In this document: positions 50,604-58,503 of the stretch, in pieces | Numbering within the stretch: position 1 is the first letter of the stretch | Layout: each line of letters begins with the position of its first letter | Assembly: GCF_036322585.1 (NCBI RefSeq) | Contig: NZ_AP024600.1 | Location: 1,984,001-2,048,000 of the forward strand | Source: Luteolibacter sp. LG18 | GTDB lineage: Bacteria; Verrucomicrobiota; Verrucomicrobiia; Verrucomicrobiales; Akkermansiaceae | Length of the DNA stretch: 64,000 nt | Reading direction: 5' to 3' | Notes under the pieces: model-generated | The model's input: the letters and a program-made list of their open reading frames with translations, nothing else | The model's database searches: none | What the model was told of the DNA's origin: nothing | Position numbers and translations under genes: made by a program

Positions 50604-51287
50604 TTAGCCCCTCCGGCGTTCGAGTAGCACCAGCATCATGAACGAGAGGATCTGGTTCATCTCCTCGCGCGGGGAAAGATCGCCGAGCTTCTCGATCTGG
50701 AAGCGGCCTTCGAAGAACGCGGGCTGTTTGGTCAGGCGCATCGCGGGCTGGCCGTTGCTGCGGGTCGAAAGGTACTTCGGGTGGAAGAAGTAGCCGGTGA
50801 GCAGGCCCAGCAGCGGGATCTCGCCGAGCAGGGCGTCCATCACCTTCGCGCCGGGGTTTTCCTCCCGGATCGAGAAATCCGGCACCTCGTCGCCGGGGTT
50901 GAAGCTCTCGTAGTGCGCGCGCCAGATCGAGCGCCAGCCGCGGCGGCCGACGCTGCCGATCTCGCCGCCTCCGGCATCGGTGAACATGTAGCGGGCCGAC
51001 CAGTCGATCACCTTGCGGGTCTTGATCTCGGCCAGCAGGGTGGAGCGGGTGTTGTCGGTGAAGATCTCCACGTGCTCGCGGAACTTGAAGAGCTTCTGCT
51101 TGGTGTAGAGCACGGTGCGGCCGGAGGCATCGGTCACGGTCGCCTGGCTGGCCAGGGCGAGCACCTTGAAGGAAAGCTGGAGCGGGTATTGGAGTCCCGT
51201 GAGCGCCTTCGTCACCTGGTCATTGGAGAGCGGTGGCGGCGTGGCGATCTGGGAGGGCGGGGTGGCGTAAGGGTCGAGAGTGGACAT
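50604..51287 (-). CDS. LURP/Tubby-like (scramblase-fold) domain protein
   Basis: 227 residues. The body reads like a Tubby/LURP1-type beta-barrel with a central hydrophobic helix: LSFKVLALASQATVTDASGR, TVLYTKQKLFKFREHVEIFT, LLAEIKTRKVIDWSARYMFT, and GSVGRRGWRSIWRAHYE. The C-terminal EIPLLGLLTGYFFHPKYL and ILSFMMLVLLERRR are hydrophobic. The assignment rests on pattern resemblance only. The ATG at 51287 is preferred over one at 51305. A promoter-like CTGACA-16-TTAGAC (51324-51297, minus strand) ends 9 nt before it. Confidence 0.58.
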   Translation of the reverse strand: MSTLDPYATPPSQIATPPPLSNDQVTKALTGLQYPLQLSFKVLALASQATVTDASGRTVLYTKQKLFKFREHVEIFTDNTRSTLLAEIKTRKVIDWSARYMFTDAGGGEIGSVGRRGWRSIWRAHYESFNPGDEVPDFSIREENPGAKVMDALLGEIPLLGLLTGYFFHPKYLSTRSNGQPAMRLTKQPAFFEGRFQIEKLGDLSPREEMNQILSFMMLVLLERRRG

Positions 51288-51337
51288 GACGGCGCGGTCT
51301 AACATCTCCCGGCGAGCCTGTCAGCCCAAAGCGGCTC

Positions 51338-51574
51338 TCATCTGTCGTAGCCGCGCTCGTGAGAGCGTGGGCGGGGAAGAGCTGCCCAGATGCTCCGGGA
51401 TGTTTGGTCGAGGGCGATCCCGAGAGGGCGAATCTTGGTCCTAACCACGCCTTGCCGGTCTTCCGCTCCTTTCGGAAGGTGCCCACGTTTGGTCAATTCG
51501 AGTAAGTGTGCCGACCGCCTTTTCCCCTCGGCCGTCATCTCAAGCCGTGCGATGATTCGCGGAGTGGGTTTCAT
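51338..51574 (-). CDS. Short ORF coupled to the upstream membrane-protein gene, uncertain
   Basis: 78 residues, basic, not recognised (IIARLEMTAEGKRRSAHLLE; GVVRTKIRPLGIALDQTSRS). Its ATG overlaps the upstream gene's TGA (ATGA at 51571-51574), which supports translation. However its last codons are read from a repeat-like stretch (GTAGCCGCGCTCGTGAGAGC, 51345-51364), so the C-terminus may be an accident of a repeat insertion. Could be a real small gene or a decayed one. Confidence 0.35.
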   Translation of the reverse strand: MKPTPRIIARLEMTAEGKRRSAHLLELTKRGHLPKGAEDRQGVVRTKIRPLGIALDQTSRSIWAALPRPRSHERGYDR

Positions 51575-51924
51575 GCTTCGGGATCAGGCAGCTTTCGGAT
51601 GTGGAAGACCAGTCTTCTCTCGACGAACCATAACGCCACCAGCACGGCACCCACGGCTCCCGCCTTCCAGGGACTGTCTTGGATACTGTCCGGGAAATAG
51701 CGGAACTGCCCGTGGGAAACGGCGAACGAAAGAGCCCACGGGGGCGGAGGAGGACTTGGCGAACCATAAGATTTGATTCCGCTGATCGGAGTGGCCATCA
51801 GCCAAGGCCACCACCAGAGCAAAACCACCAGTCCGCATACGAATGCCAGGACCCTGGCAGCCAGCAAGGCCCGTCCGAGAGGGGAATGCCATGCCTTCAT
51901 CCAATCGTCTGGAAGCGCCGCCAT
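51571..51924 (-). CDS. Small two-helix membrane protein, unknown
   Basis: 117 residues. First TM VLAFVCGLVVLLWWWPWLMA, a Pro-rich loop (SPSPPPPPWAL), and a second TM AGAVGAVLVALWFVERRLVF, then a short charged tail. No family recognised. GC is lower than its neighbours. Start at 51924 is the first ATG of the frame. Confidence 0.5.
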   Translation of the reverse strand: MAALPDDWMKAWHSPLGRALLAARVLAFVCGLVVLLWWWPWLMATPISGIKSYGSPSPPPPPWALSFAVSHGQFRYFPDSIQDSPWKAGAVGAVLVALWFVERRLVFHIRKLPDPEA

Positions 51925-52028
51925 GGGTGACGATCCTACCAGTTCGACCCCGGGAACAAAAGGTCCGATCCGTAGAAGGGATGTGCCCGCTCAAGTGAGA
52001 GCGCATGGCGAACGGAAAGTATGCATTC

Positions 52029-52060
52029 CCACAAGGACAGGAATGTCCTTGCTCCCTGGG
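52029..52060. repeat. Short palindrome related to the 31 kb repeat
   Basis: AAGGACAGGAATGTCCTTGC lies within 52029-52060. The core GGACAGGAATGTCC-like hairpin also occurs at the right arm of the element at 30981-31068. It sits just downstream of the gene ending at 52061. Confidence 0.45.
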
Positions 52061-52417
52061 CTACGCCAACCGGGCGTCGTCGAGATCCACTTGCGCCCGG
52101 TTTTCTCCGATCTGTAGATCCAGCCGGAAATCCCGGCCGTTCGCGTGCATGTCCGTGACCACCGCCAACAAGGGTGGTCTATCGCACGTCTTCGTGCTGG
52201 TGACATGCATGATGCCGGTGAATTCGATCTTCCGGGGATTGCGAATCTTGCAACGGAATTCCGCGGCTCCATCGAAGAAAGAATCCGGCGAAGGCGCGTC
52301 CATCAGCCGCAGGGCGATGAACTCGAAAATGAAACCGAGATCCTCCGCGTATGGCTCCATGCTTTCCCCCGCGAAGAGCGAGGGAAGCATGGCGCGGAAA
52401 CGTTCGAGTGGGCTCAT
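52061..52417 (-). CDS. Small protein translationally coupled to proS, unknown
   Basis: 118 residues; not recognised. The N-terminal half is helical (LERFRAMLPSLFAGESMEPY, FIFEFIALRLMDA) and the C-terminal half beta-rich (FRCKIRNPRKIEFTGIMHVT, DFRLDLQIGENRAQVDLDDA). Its ATG overlaps the proS stop (TGATG at 52419-52415), so it is translated from the proS message. The start is therefore well supported although the function is unknown. Confidence 0.62.
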   Translation of the reverse strand: MSPLERFRAMLPSLFAGESMEPYAEDLGFIFEFIALRLMDAPSPDSFFDGAAEFRCKIRNPRKIEFTGIMHVTSTKTCDRPPLLAVVTDMHANGRDFRLDLQIGENRAQVDLDDARLA

Positions 52418-53934
52418 CAATAGCTCCGGCCCCAGATCGCGCGGGCGCGGGTCGGGACGCCGGTGAGCACGCAGGGCGCTTCCGGTTCGTTCTGCTTGTC
52501 GAGCGGCAGGCAGCGGATCGAGATCTTGTGCTTGCCGGAAAGCTCGTCTTCCTGCTCCGGCGAGGCGGCCCAGGGAGTGATCAGCCAGCCCGGGTTTTCC
52601 TGGCTCCAGTGGGCGTGGAAGGTGTCGATGGAATCGCAGGGGGTGATGTTCTCGTCGCGGAAGGCGGTGGCCTTCGCCAGCAACGAGTCGTGGATCTCCT
52701 GCAGGATGTCCGCGGCGCGTTGGATGAAGTCCTCCTTGTCGGCGAATTCCTTCGCGGACACGGCCTGGTCGCGGCGCTGGAGGCAGACCTTGCGGGTCTC
52801 GATGTCGCGCGGTCCGATCTCGATGCGGATCGGCACGCCCTTCTTGATCCACTCCCACTTCTTCACGCCGCCGTTGAGGTCGCGGGTGTCGACGTGGACG
52901 CGCAGCGGCTCGCCGTGGAAGGTCTGGTTCCGCAGCGTGCTGGCCAGCGCCTGGCAGGAGGCGAGCACCGCCTCGCGCGTGTCTTCCTTCGGCGTCACCG
53001 GCGTGATCACGATCTGCTGGGTGGCCACGCGCGGCGGCAGCACCAGGCCGTCGTCGTCCGCGTGGGCCATGATCAGCGTGCCGATCATGCGGGTGGACAC
53101 GCCCCACGAGGTGGTGTGGGCGTGCTGGATCGCGCCATCGCGGCCGGTGAAGGAAATGTCCTGCGCCTTCGAGAAATTCTGGCCGAGGTAGTGCGAGGTG
53201 CCGGCTTGGATCGCCTTGCGGTCCTGCACCATCGCCTCGACGGTGAGGGTCATGTCGGCACCCGGGAAACGCTCGTTTTCGGTCTTCTCGCCCGGGATCA
53301 CCGGGATCGCGAGGTGGTCGCGGAGGAATTCCTCGTAGAGACCGTGGATCATCCGCGTCTCGACGATGGCTTCTTCCTGCGTCTCGTGTGCGGTGTGGCC
53401 TTCCTGCCAGAGGAACTCGGCGGTGCGGAGGAACAGGCGCGGACGCATTTCCCAGCGCATCACATTCGCCCACTGGTTGATGAGCAGCGGCAGGTCGCGG
53501 TAGGACTGCACCCAGCGGGCGAAGGCCGCGCCGATGATCGTCTCGGAAGTCGGGCGGATGACGTACGGCTCGGCGAGCTCGCCGGTCGGGATCATCTTGG
53601 TCTTGCCGGTCACCTCGTCCTTCTGCGCTTCCAGGCGGTGGTGCGTGACCACGGCGCACTCGGTGGCGAAGCCCTCGGCGTGCTCGGCTTCCTTTTCCAG
53701 GTAGGAAAGCGGGATCAGCAGCGGGAAATAGGCGTTCTGGTGGCCGGTGGCCTTGAAGCGGCGGTCGAGCTGCTGCTGGATGAGTTCCCAGATGCCGTAG
53801 CCCCACGGCTTGATCACCATGCAGCCGCGGGTTTCCGAATTTTCCGCCAGGTCGGCGGCACGGACGACCTGCTGGTACCACTCGGGGAAGTCCTGGGCAC
53901 GGGTCGGGGTGATGGCGGTCTTGTCGTTGGACAT
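52417..53934 (-). CDS. proS: Prolyl-tRNA synthetase, short archaeal/eukaryotic-like type
   Basis: 505 residues; class II synthetase without the editing insertion of the long bacterial type. Motif 2 (VMRWEMRPRLFLRTAEFLWQ), motif 3 region (TSWGVSTRMIGTLIMAHADD), and the C-terminal zinc-binding-like extension ending WGRSY typical of this form. The catalytic region VIRPTSETIIGAAFARWVQ is intact. The ATG at 53934 (SNDKTAITPTRAQDFPEWYQ) is the family start; the frame extends 61 codons further through repeat copy E and is rejected. A small gene overlaps its stop. Confidence 0.93.
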   Translation of the reverse strand: MSNDKTAITPTRAQDFPEWYQQVVRAADLAENSETRGCMVIKPWGYGIWELIQQQLDRRFKATGHQNAYFPLLIPLSYLEKEAEHAEGFATECAVVTHHRLEAQKDEVTGKTKMIPTGELAEPYVIRPTSETIIGAAFARWVQSYRDLPLLINQWANVMRWEMRPRLFLRTAEFLWQEGHTAHETQEEAIVETRMIHGLYEEFLRDHLAIPVIPGEKTENERFPGADMTLTVEAMVQDRKAIQAGTSHYLGQNFSKAQDISFTGRDGAIQHAHTTSWGVSTRMIGTLIMAHADDDGLVLPPRVATQQIVITPVTPKEDTREAVLASCQALASTLRNQTFHGEPLRVHVDTRDLNGGVKKWEWIKKGVPIRIEIGPRDIETRKVCLQRRDQAVSAKEFADKEDFIQRAADILQEIHDSLLAKATAFRDENITPCDSIDTFHAHWSQENPGWLITPWAASPEQEDELSGKHKISIRCLPLDKQNEPEAPCVLTGVPTRARAIWGRSY

Positions 53935-53992
53935 GGGCGACGGGGTTTTCGCCGGTTCGCCCCGGGGATGCACGCGAAATTTGCGTGGTGAA

Positions 53993-54040
53993 GGAGTTGA
54001 GGCATTTAGCCGAGGAGGGTCTTCCCGGGAGGCGGAGTCC
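53993..54040. repeat. Dispersed intergenic repeat, solo end E
   Basis: One terminal arm: GGAGTTGAGGCATTTAGCCG, then GGAGGGTCTTCCCGGGAGGC and GGAGTCC. It lies between the proS start (53934) and the 3' end of the DUF3592 gene (54056). Confidence 0.75.
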
Positions 54041-54055
54041 TTGGATCGCCGGTTT

Positions 54056-54502
54056 CTAGAAAACCGACCGGCTGGCCCCGCCGATCCGGCGGCTCCGGCC
54101 CCACCAGCCCACTCCACACAGGATCGTCCCCAGCACCGCCAGCACCAGCGGCCCCAGCCACAGGTCCACGAAGCCGCCGAATTTCCCGCCCGCCGGATCG
54201 CCAGGCGGCACCAGGATCTTCACCGCGTCGCCGGTCTTGAAGCGCGGCGGCTCGGTGTGGGCCGGGGATTCCGCCTGATAGATCTTCCCGCCGACCTCAT
54301 ACTCCGCCAGCGGGTGCTTCACCGTGTGGTTCCGGCGGTCCTGCACGATCTCCCGGTAGCCGGTGATCCGGCCGTCCACCGTCGTCGCTCCCGCGACCAG
54401 CCGCGCGCTCGAGCTGCCCCACCCGGCACCGACCACCAGCGCGGCCCCGCCGAGGGTGAAGCAGAGCCAACTGAAAATCCGCGCGCGGGTGGCCGTGGTC
54501 AT
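54056..54502 (-). CDS. DUF3592-type membrane protein
   Basis: 148 residues. Two TM helices (FSWLCFTLGGAALVVGAGWG and LWLGPLVLAVLGTILCGVGW) enclose an extracytoplasmic domain of the DUF3592 kind (VDGRITGYREIVQDR, HPLAEYEVGGKIYQAES, FKTGDAVKILVPPGDP). Role unknown. The ATG at 54502 is preferred; one at 54541 is 13 codons upstream. Divergent from the subtilase gene. Confidence 0.7.
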   Translation of the reverse strand: MTTATRARIFSWLCFTLGGAALVVGAGWGSSSARLVAGATTVDGRITGYREIVQDRRNHTVKHPLAEYEVGGKIYQAESPAHTEPPRFKTGDAVKILVPPGDPAGGKFGGFVDLWLGPLVLAVLGTILCGVGWWGRSRRIGGASRSVF

Positions 54503-54571
54503 GCCCTCATCCTGCCGGAGATCGTGCAATCTGTCACTCATCCGGGATGATATCCCGCGCGAAACATGGGA

Positions 54572-54600
54572 TTGCCCGCCGTGAGCGCGGCCCGTTAGGT
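54572..54600 (+). promoter_or_regulatory. Candidate promoter of the subtilase gene
   Basis: TTGCCC (54572-54577), a 17-nt spacer, TTAGGT (54595-54600). The hexamer ends 7 nt before the GTG start at 54608. Confidence 0.4.
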
Positions 54601-54607
54601 TTCACGG

Positions 54608-57181
54608 GTGATTCCGAGATCCCCCTCGCTCGCCGCCACGCTCCTGCTCGCCGTTTCCTCCCTGGCCCAGGGTGATCCGGCCTCCGATGCCCTGCTCGGG
54701 GCCGCCCGCGCATCGGACGCCTCCCGGCTGGTGCTCGCCCTCGCCGAGGCGAAGCCCGATGTCCGCGATACCCAGGGCCGCACACCCCTGATGCTGGCCG
54801 CGCAGGCCGGGTCCTTCGAGTGCGCGAAGCGTCTGATCTGGGCCGGAGCCGATCCCCGGCTCACCGATTCCGCCGGGAAAACCGCGTTCGATTGGCTCGA
54901 TACCTCTTCACCCGCCTACGGCCCTCTCAGCCTGTTGCTGCGCTGCCACGCCTTCTGCCGCCAGAACGGCCGTCCCGGCGGCAAGGCCCGGATTCCCCAC
55001 CTCGCCTTGGTCAATGACACTTTCGTCGACTACACCCATCCGGCGCTCGCCGCGGCCTATCAGGTGAACTCCGCCGAGTCGAAGGGCCGCCGCGGCGTGG
55101 ACGACGACCGCAATGGCTTCGTCGACGACGTCTACGGCTGGAACCTCAACAACGACCAGCCCGTCCGCGCGCCGATGCTCTCGCTCGACGACTCCGCGGA
55201 GAACCGGAGCTTCCTCATCGGGATGCTGAACGACTACCTGAAGGCCCAAGGCGGCGACAAGGTGATGGAGACGAAGCTCCGGACCCGCTTCAACAACCCC
55301 CTGGTCCAACAGATCGGCCTCCAGAACCTGCTCGGCCAGAACATCGCGCTCAACGACCACGTCTACGCCGAGATGTTCATGGCCGCCTCCCACGGCACCC
55401 ACGTGGCGGGCATCATCAAGCGCTACAGCGGCGACAAGGCGAAGCTCACCTGCGCCACCATCGGGGCGGTGGTTTCGCCGAAGGTCTCGGTGGTGTTCGA
55501 TGAGGACACACTCTCCGGCCTCGCGGAGGAATCCGCGGACTACGGGGCTTTTGTCCTGGCCGTGCTCGATCGTTACCGCGGCGAGGCGATCGCGAAGGGC
55601 CGTCGCGCCTCGGACTATCTCCGGGCCAGCGGCGCGGGCATCGCGAACATGAGCTGGTGTCGCCCGAAGTCGTTTTTCGCCGGTTCCGCCGCCCGCTTGA
55701 AGAAGATCTACAAGGACCACGGGGCCGATCCGGCCAGCGTTGACCGCGCCTACACCGGCCAGGTGGCCGAGCGCATCGCCGAACTGCCGCTCGAGCTCAG
55801 CATCGCGGACGCCGCCGCCTTCGCGCTCGCGTTCTACGAGAACCCGGACGTGCTCGTGGTGGTGTCCGCGGGCAATGATCACCTCGACAACGACACCGGC
55901 CTGCCCTCGCCGCAATATCTCTCCCGCTTCTTCCCGAACGTCCTCACCGTCGCCTCCACCGATGACCAGGGGAAACCCTCGTCCTTCACCAACTACGGCG
56001 TGCGCTCGGTCCAGATCGCCGCACCCGGCGAGCAGATCCGCTCGACCATCCTCGGCGGGCTGGAGGCACCGATGAGCGGCACCTCGATGGCCGCTCCGGT
56101 CGTCGCGGGCGTGGCCGCCGGCATTCGTGCTGATTTCCCGAAACTCGCCGCCGCGGACCTGCGCCGGATCCTGGAATACTCGGCGCGGAAGGACCCGCGG
56201 CTGGCGGACAAGGTGGCCACCTCCGGCTGGGTGGATGCCGATGCCGCCCGGCGGATGGCCTCCACCTGGGCTGGTGCCACCGGCGCGATGCTGCTCGCCG
56301 AGGTCGCCCGCGATCGCCGCCCCGGCCAGGACGGGCCGAAAATCACCGCGCCGCCTGCCGCTGCACCGAAGCTCGCCTCGCTGAAGCTCAATCCCTTGCC
56401 CAAACCCGCCGCGCCGAACCCGGCTCCCACTCCGGCACCCGCGCCCGCGGTGCCGAAACCTTCCATTGGAAAAGGCTGGCGCATCACCACCACCGGCGGT
56501 TTCGCCGATTCCTGGCGGGTCGTGATGTCGAAGGGCGCGCCCTACACCGAACAGTGCCACCTCGGCACCGGCGAGTGGCCGGCCGATCAGATCGAGTCCT
56601 ATTGGAAACAGGGCTACCGCGTCACCTCCATCGCCGGGGATGGGGATGGCTGGAACGTGGTCATGAGCAAGGGCGTGCCCGGTGGTCAGCGCGTGCTGGG
56701 CATGGACTTCGATCAGGAGCAGCTCGCGAAGCTCTTCACCGAAGGTTGGCGCATCACCACCTTCGGCGGCTGGAAAAACCAGTGGGTTTTCGCCCTCGGC
56801 GACCAGACCGGTTACGGCCCCCAGCGCTACACCCTGCCCACGCCCCTCAATGACAGCCGTCGCGATTGGATCCAGAAACGCCGGGCGGAGGGCATGATGA
56901 TCACCGCCGTGGCGGGGGACGATACCCCGGAGGACGCCGAGGATGGCTGGTTGTTCGTGGCCACCGCGAATTCCGGCTACACCGATCAGGTGATGGAGGG
57001 CCCGGGACCGTGGCCGGGCCTGTGGATCGCCGGGAAACTGCGGGAGGGCTACCGCGTGACCTCGATCGCCGGTGGGCCGGGGCGCTCGCTGGTGATCATG
57101 TCGAAGGGCGCGAAACTGGGCGAACAGGTGCTTTCCGACGGCTCCTCCTACCCGGCGGACTGGATCCAGGAGCGCTGGTGA
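54608..57181 (+). CDS. Secreted subtilisin-like protease with ankyrin-like N-terminus and kinase-tail-like C-terminal repeats
   Basis: 857 residues, GTG start. Signal peptide (about 1-21), then ankyrin-like repeats (about 25-100: DVRDTQGRTPLMLAAQAGSF, GADPRLTDSAGKTAFDWL). The S8 domain (about 130-560) keeps the triad: Asp137 in LVNDTFVDYTHPAL (the usual DTG is DTF), His about 262 in ASHGTHVAG, and Ser about 492 in GTSMAAPVVAG. A Pro/Ala linker (about 585-620) leads to about five repeats (about 620-857) such as GWRITTTGGFADSWRVVMSK and GYRVTSIAGDGDGWNVVMSK. These repeats resemble those at the C-terminus of plant casein-kinase-1-like proteins (as I recall, DUF7477). Likely periplasmic or extracellular. 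Confidence 0.82.
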   Translation: MIPRSPSLAATLLLAVSSLAQGDPASDALLGAARASDASRLVLALAEAKPDVRDTQGRTPLMLAAQAGSFECAKRLIWAGADPRLTDSAGKTAFDWLDTSSPAYGPLSLLLRCHAFCRQNGRPGGKARIPHLALVNDTFVDYTHPALAAAYQVNSAESKGRRGVDDDRNGFVDDVYGWNLNNDQPVRAPMLSLDDSAENRSFLIGMLNDYLKAQGGDKVMETKLRTRFNNPLVQQIGLQNLLGQNIALNDHVYAEMFMAASHGTHVAGIIKRYSGDKAKLTCATIGAVVSPKVSVVFDEDTLSGLAEESADYGAFVLAVLDRYRGEAIAKGRRASDYLRASGAGIANMSWCRPKSFFAGSAARLKKIYKDHGADPASVDRAYTGQVAERIAELPLELSIADAAAFALAFYENPDVLVVVSAGNDHLDNDTGLPSPQYLSRFFPNVLTVASTDDQGKPSSFTNYGVRSVQIAAPGEQIRSTILGGLEAPMSGTSMAAPVVAGVAAGIRADFPKLAAADLRRILEYSARKDPRLADKVATSGWVDADAARRMASTWAGATGAMLLAEVARDRRPGQDGPKITAPPAAAPKLASLKLNPLPKPAAPNPAPTPAPAPAVPKPSIGKGWRITTTGGFADSWRVVMSKGAPYTEQCHLGTGEWPADQIESYWKQGYRVTSIAGDGDGWNVVMSKGVPGGQRVLGMDFDQEQLAKLFTEGWRITTFGGWKNQWVFALGDQTGYGPQRYTLPTPLNDSRRDWIQKRRAEGMMITAVAGDDTPEDAEDGWLFVATANSGYTDQVMEGPGPWPGLWIAGKLREGYRVTSIAGGPGRSLVIMSKGAKLGEQVLSDGSSYPADWIQERW

Positions 57182-57225
57182 CCCGGCAGTGGTCCGTTTC
57201 CGGTGAAAAACCCGGTGATGGGGGT

Positions 57226-57254
57226 TTGACAGCTCCGCGCTGGTTCGTCTTAGT
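57226..57254 (+). promoter_or_regulatory. Candidate promoter upstream of the Pro-rich protein gene
   Basis: TTGACA (57226-57231, full consensus), a 17-nt spacer, CTTAGT (57249-57254), 31 nt before the ATG at 57286. Confidence 0.42.
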
Positions 57255-57285
57255 AGCTTTCTCAAATCCCAAAACCCGCGTCTGA

Positions 57286-57960
57286 ATGAGCGAGAATGAA
57301 AACCAACCGCCGGCTCCGTCGAAGCAGACGTCGAGCGTTCCTCTGAAGAAGGAAACCGTCCGCGTGACCCTCAAGGCGGCCGATGCTCCTCCTGCCGCCA
57401 CCCTTCCGGGCGGCGCTCCGGTGGTCCGTCCGCCCTCGCCGACCGCTCCGCCGGTGCCCAGTGGCCTCGGTGGCGGCCCGCGTCCGCCGGCTCCGGCCCC
57501 GACCATTCCGCTCCGCCCCGCCGGTGCTCCCACCGTGCCGGGTGCCCCGACCGCCCCGGGCGGTGCCCCGCGCCCGCCGGGCCCGGCTCCGACCATCCCT
57601 CTCCGTCCTGCTGGCGCGCCGACCCTGCCGCCCGCCGCCGGTGGTGCTTCCGCCGCTCCCGCTCCGGGACCGACCGTCGCCCTGCCGAAGGCCACCGTGC
57701 AGCTCCAGGCTCCGACCCAGCCGCTCGGCACCGCCGCCCGCCCGTCCTTCAGCCAGGCCGCCACGCTGCAGGCCGATGACGAAGAGGATTCCGCCGGTGG
57801 CGAAGGCATCGCCAACGCGCTCTCCGTGGTCGGCTTCATCGCCGCCCTCGCCGTGCTCGCGTTCCAACTGATGATCGCCAACACCTGGATCAGCGCCGAA
57901 GACAATCCGGAAGCCGGCTCGTGGGGCCAGCTCTTCTCGTCCTCCGCTGCCGCCGAGTAA
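57286..57960 (+). CDS. Pro/Ala-rich membrane-anchored protein
   Basis: 224 residues. An N-terminal conserved-looking motif SSVPLKKETVRVTLKA, then about 130 residues of Pro/Ala/Gly repeats in which APTIPLRPAGAPT appears twice, then an acidic stretch (DDEEDSAGGEGIANA) and one C-terminal TM helix (VVGFIAALAVLAFQLMIANT) with a short tail. I recall similar proteins in Verrucomicrobiota but no function. It may span or probe the periplasm. A tiny membrane peptide gene follows 19 bp later, then trxA. Confidence 0.68.
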   Translation: MSENENQPPAPSKQTSSVPLKKETVRVTLKAADAPPAATLPGGAPVVRPPSPTAPPVPSGLGGGPRPPAPAPTIPLRPAGAPTVPGAPTAPGGAPRPPGPAPTIPLRPAGAPTLPPAAGGASAAPAPGPTVALPKATVQLQAPTQPLGTAARPSFSQAATLQADDEEDSAGGEGIANALSVVGFIAALAVLAFQLMIANTWISAEDNPEAGSWGQLFSSSAAAE

Positions 57961-57979
57961 CCTCTAGTTTCCAAAAACC

Positions 57980-58063
57980 ATGTTCCTTCCCATTCTCAAC
58001 CTGATCCTCGCCGGCGTCGTCGCGTTCCTCGCCTACTCCGCCGGGGCTCTCCCGCTGGGCTGA
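57980..58063 (+). CDS. 27-residue membrane peptide
   Basis: A very small ORF: ATG TTC CTT CCC ... to TGA, giving MFLPILNLILAGVVAFLAYS plus AGALPLG. It is almost entirely one hydrophobic helix. It begins 19 bp after the Pro-rich gene's stop and ends 94 bp before trxA, on the same strand. No obvious Shine-Dalgarno, as with most genes here. It could be a small partner of the Pro-rich TM protein; evidence is position and hydrophobicity only. Confidence 0.45.
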   Translation: MFLPILNLILAGVVAFLAYSAGALPLG

Positions 58064-58122
58064 TCTCCGGATCTCCCGCCGTTTGTTTTCCAAGGGCTGT
58101 CCTGCCATCCGCAGGGCGGCCC

Positions 58123-58151
58123 TTGACGTTTCGGCCCCCTGCATCCAAGTT
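58123..58151 (+). promoter_or_regulatory. Candidate trxA promoter
   Basis: TTGACG (58123-58128), a 17-nt spacer, CAAGTT (58146-58151) ending 6 nt before the trxA ATG. Confidence 0.38.
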
Positions 58152-58157
58152 CCGCGC

Positions 58158-58478
58158 ATGGCACTCCAACTTACCGAAGCCAATTTCCAATCCGAAGTCA
58201 TCGATTCCGACCAGCCCGTGCTCGTCGATTTCTGGGCCGAATGGTGCGGCCCGTGCAAAATGATCGGTCCGGTGATCGATCAGGTCTCGGCTGAACTGGA
58301 AGGCCAGGCCAAGGTCGCCAAGGTCAACGTCGACGACGCCCGCGAGCTCGCTGTGAAGTACGGCGTCCGCTCCATCCCGCTGCTCCTGTTCTTCAAGAAC
58401 GGCGAGGTGAAGGACCAGATCGTCGGCGCCAACGTCACCAAGGACCAGCTCAAGTCGAAGCTGCTCGCGCTTGCCTGA
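58158..58478 (+). CDS. trxA: Thioredoxin
   Basis: 106 residues. Active site WAEWCGPCKM (Cys pair WCGPC), cis-Pro loop GVRSIPLLLFFKNG, typical length. General cytoplasmic disulfide reductase. The ATG at 58158 (MALQLTEANF) is the family start; the frame continues upstream without thioredoxin content. A strong terminator follows 25 bp after the stop. Confidence 0.96.
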   Translation: MALQLTEANFQSEVIDSDQPVLVDFWAEWCGPCKMIGPVIDQVSAELEGQAKVAKVNVDDARELAVKYGVRSIPLLLFFKNGEVKDQIVGANVTKDQLKSKLLALA

Positions 58479-58503
58479 TCCGCCTGCCAGATCCGATTTT
58501 CCC

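Noticed and set aside
52417-54117. A 61-codon longer proS starting at 54117
   Set aside because: The extra part is translated from repeat copy E and is not synthetase-like; the ATG at 53934 fits the family.
54908-57265. 785-codon antisense frame opposite the subtilase gene
   Set aside because: The subtilase has an intact catalytic triad; the reverse frame is His/Arg/Gly-rich noise.
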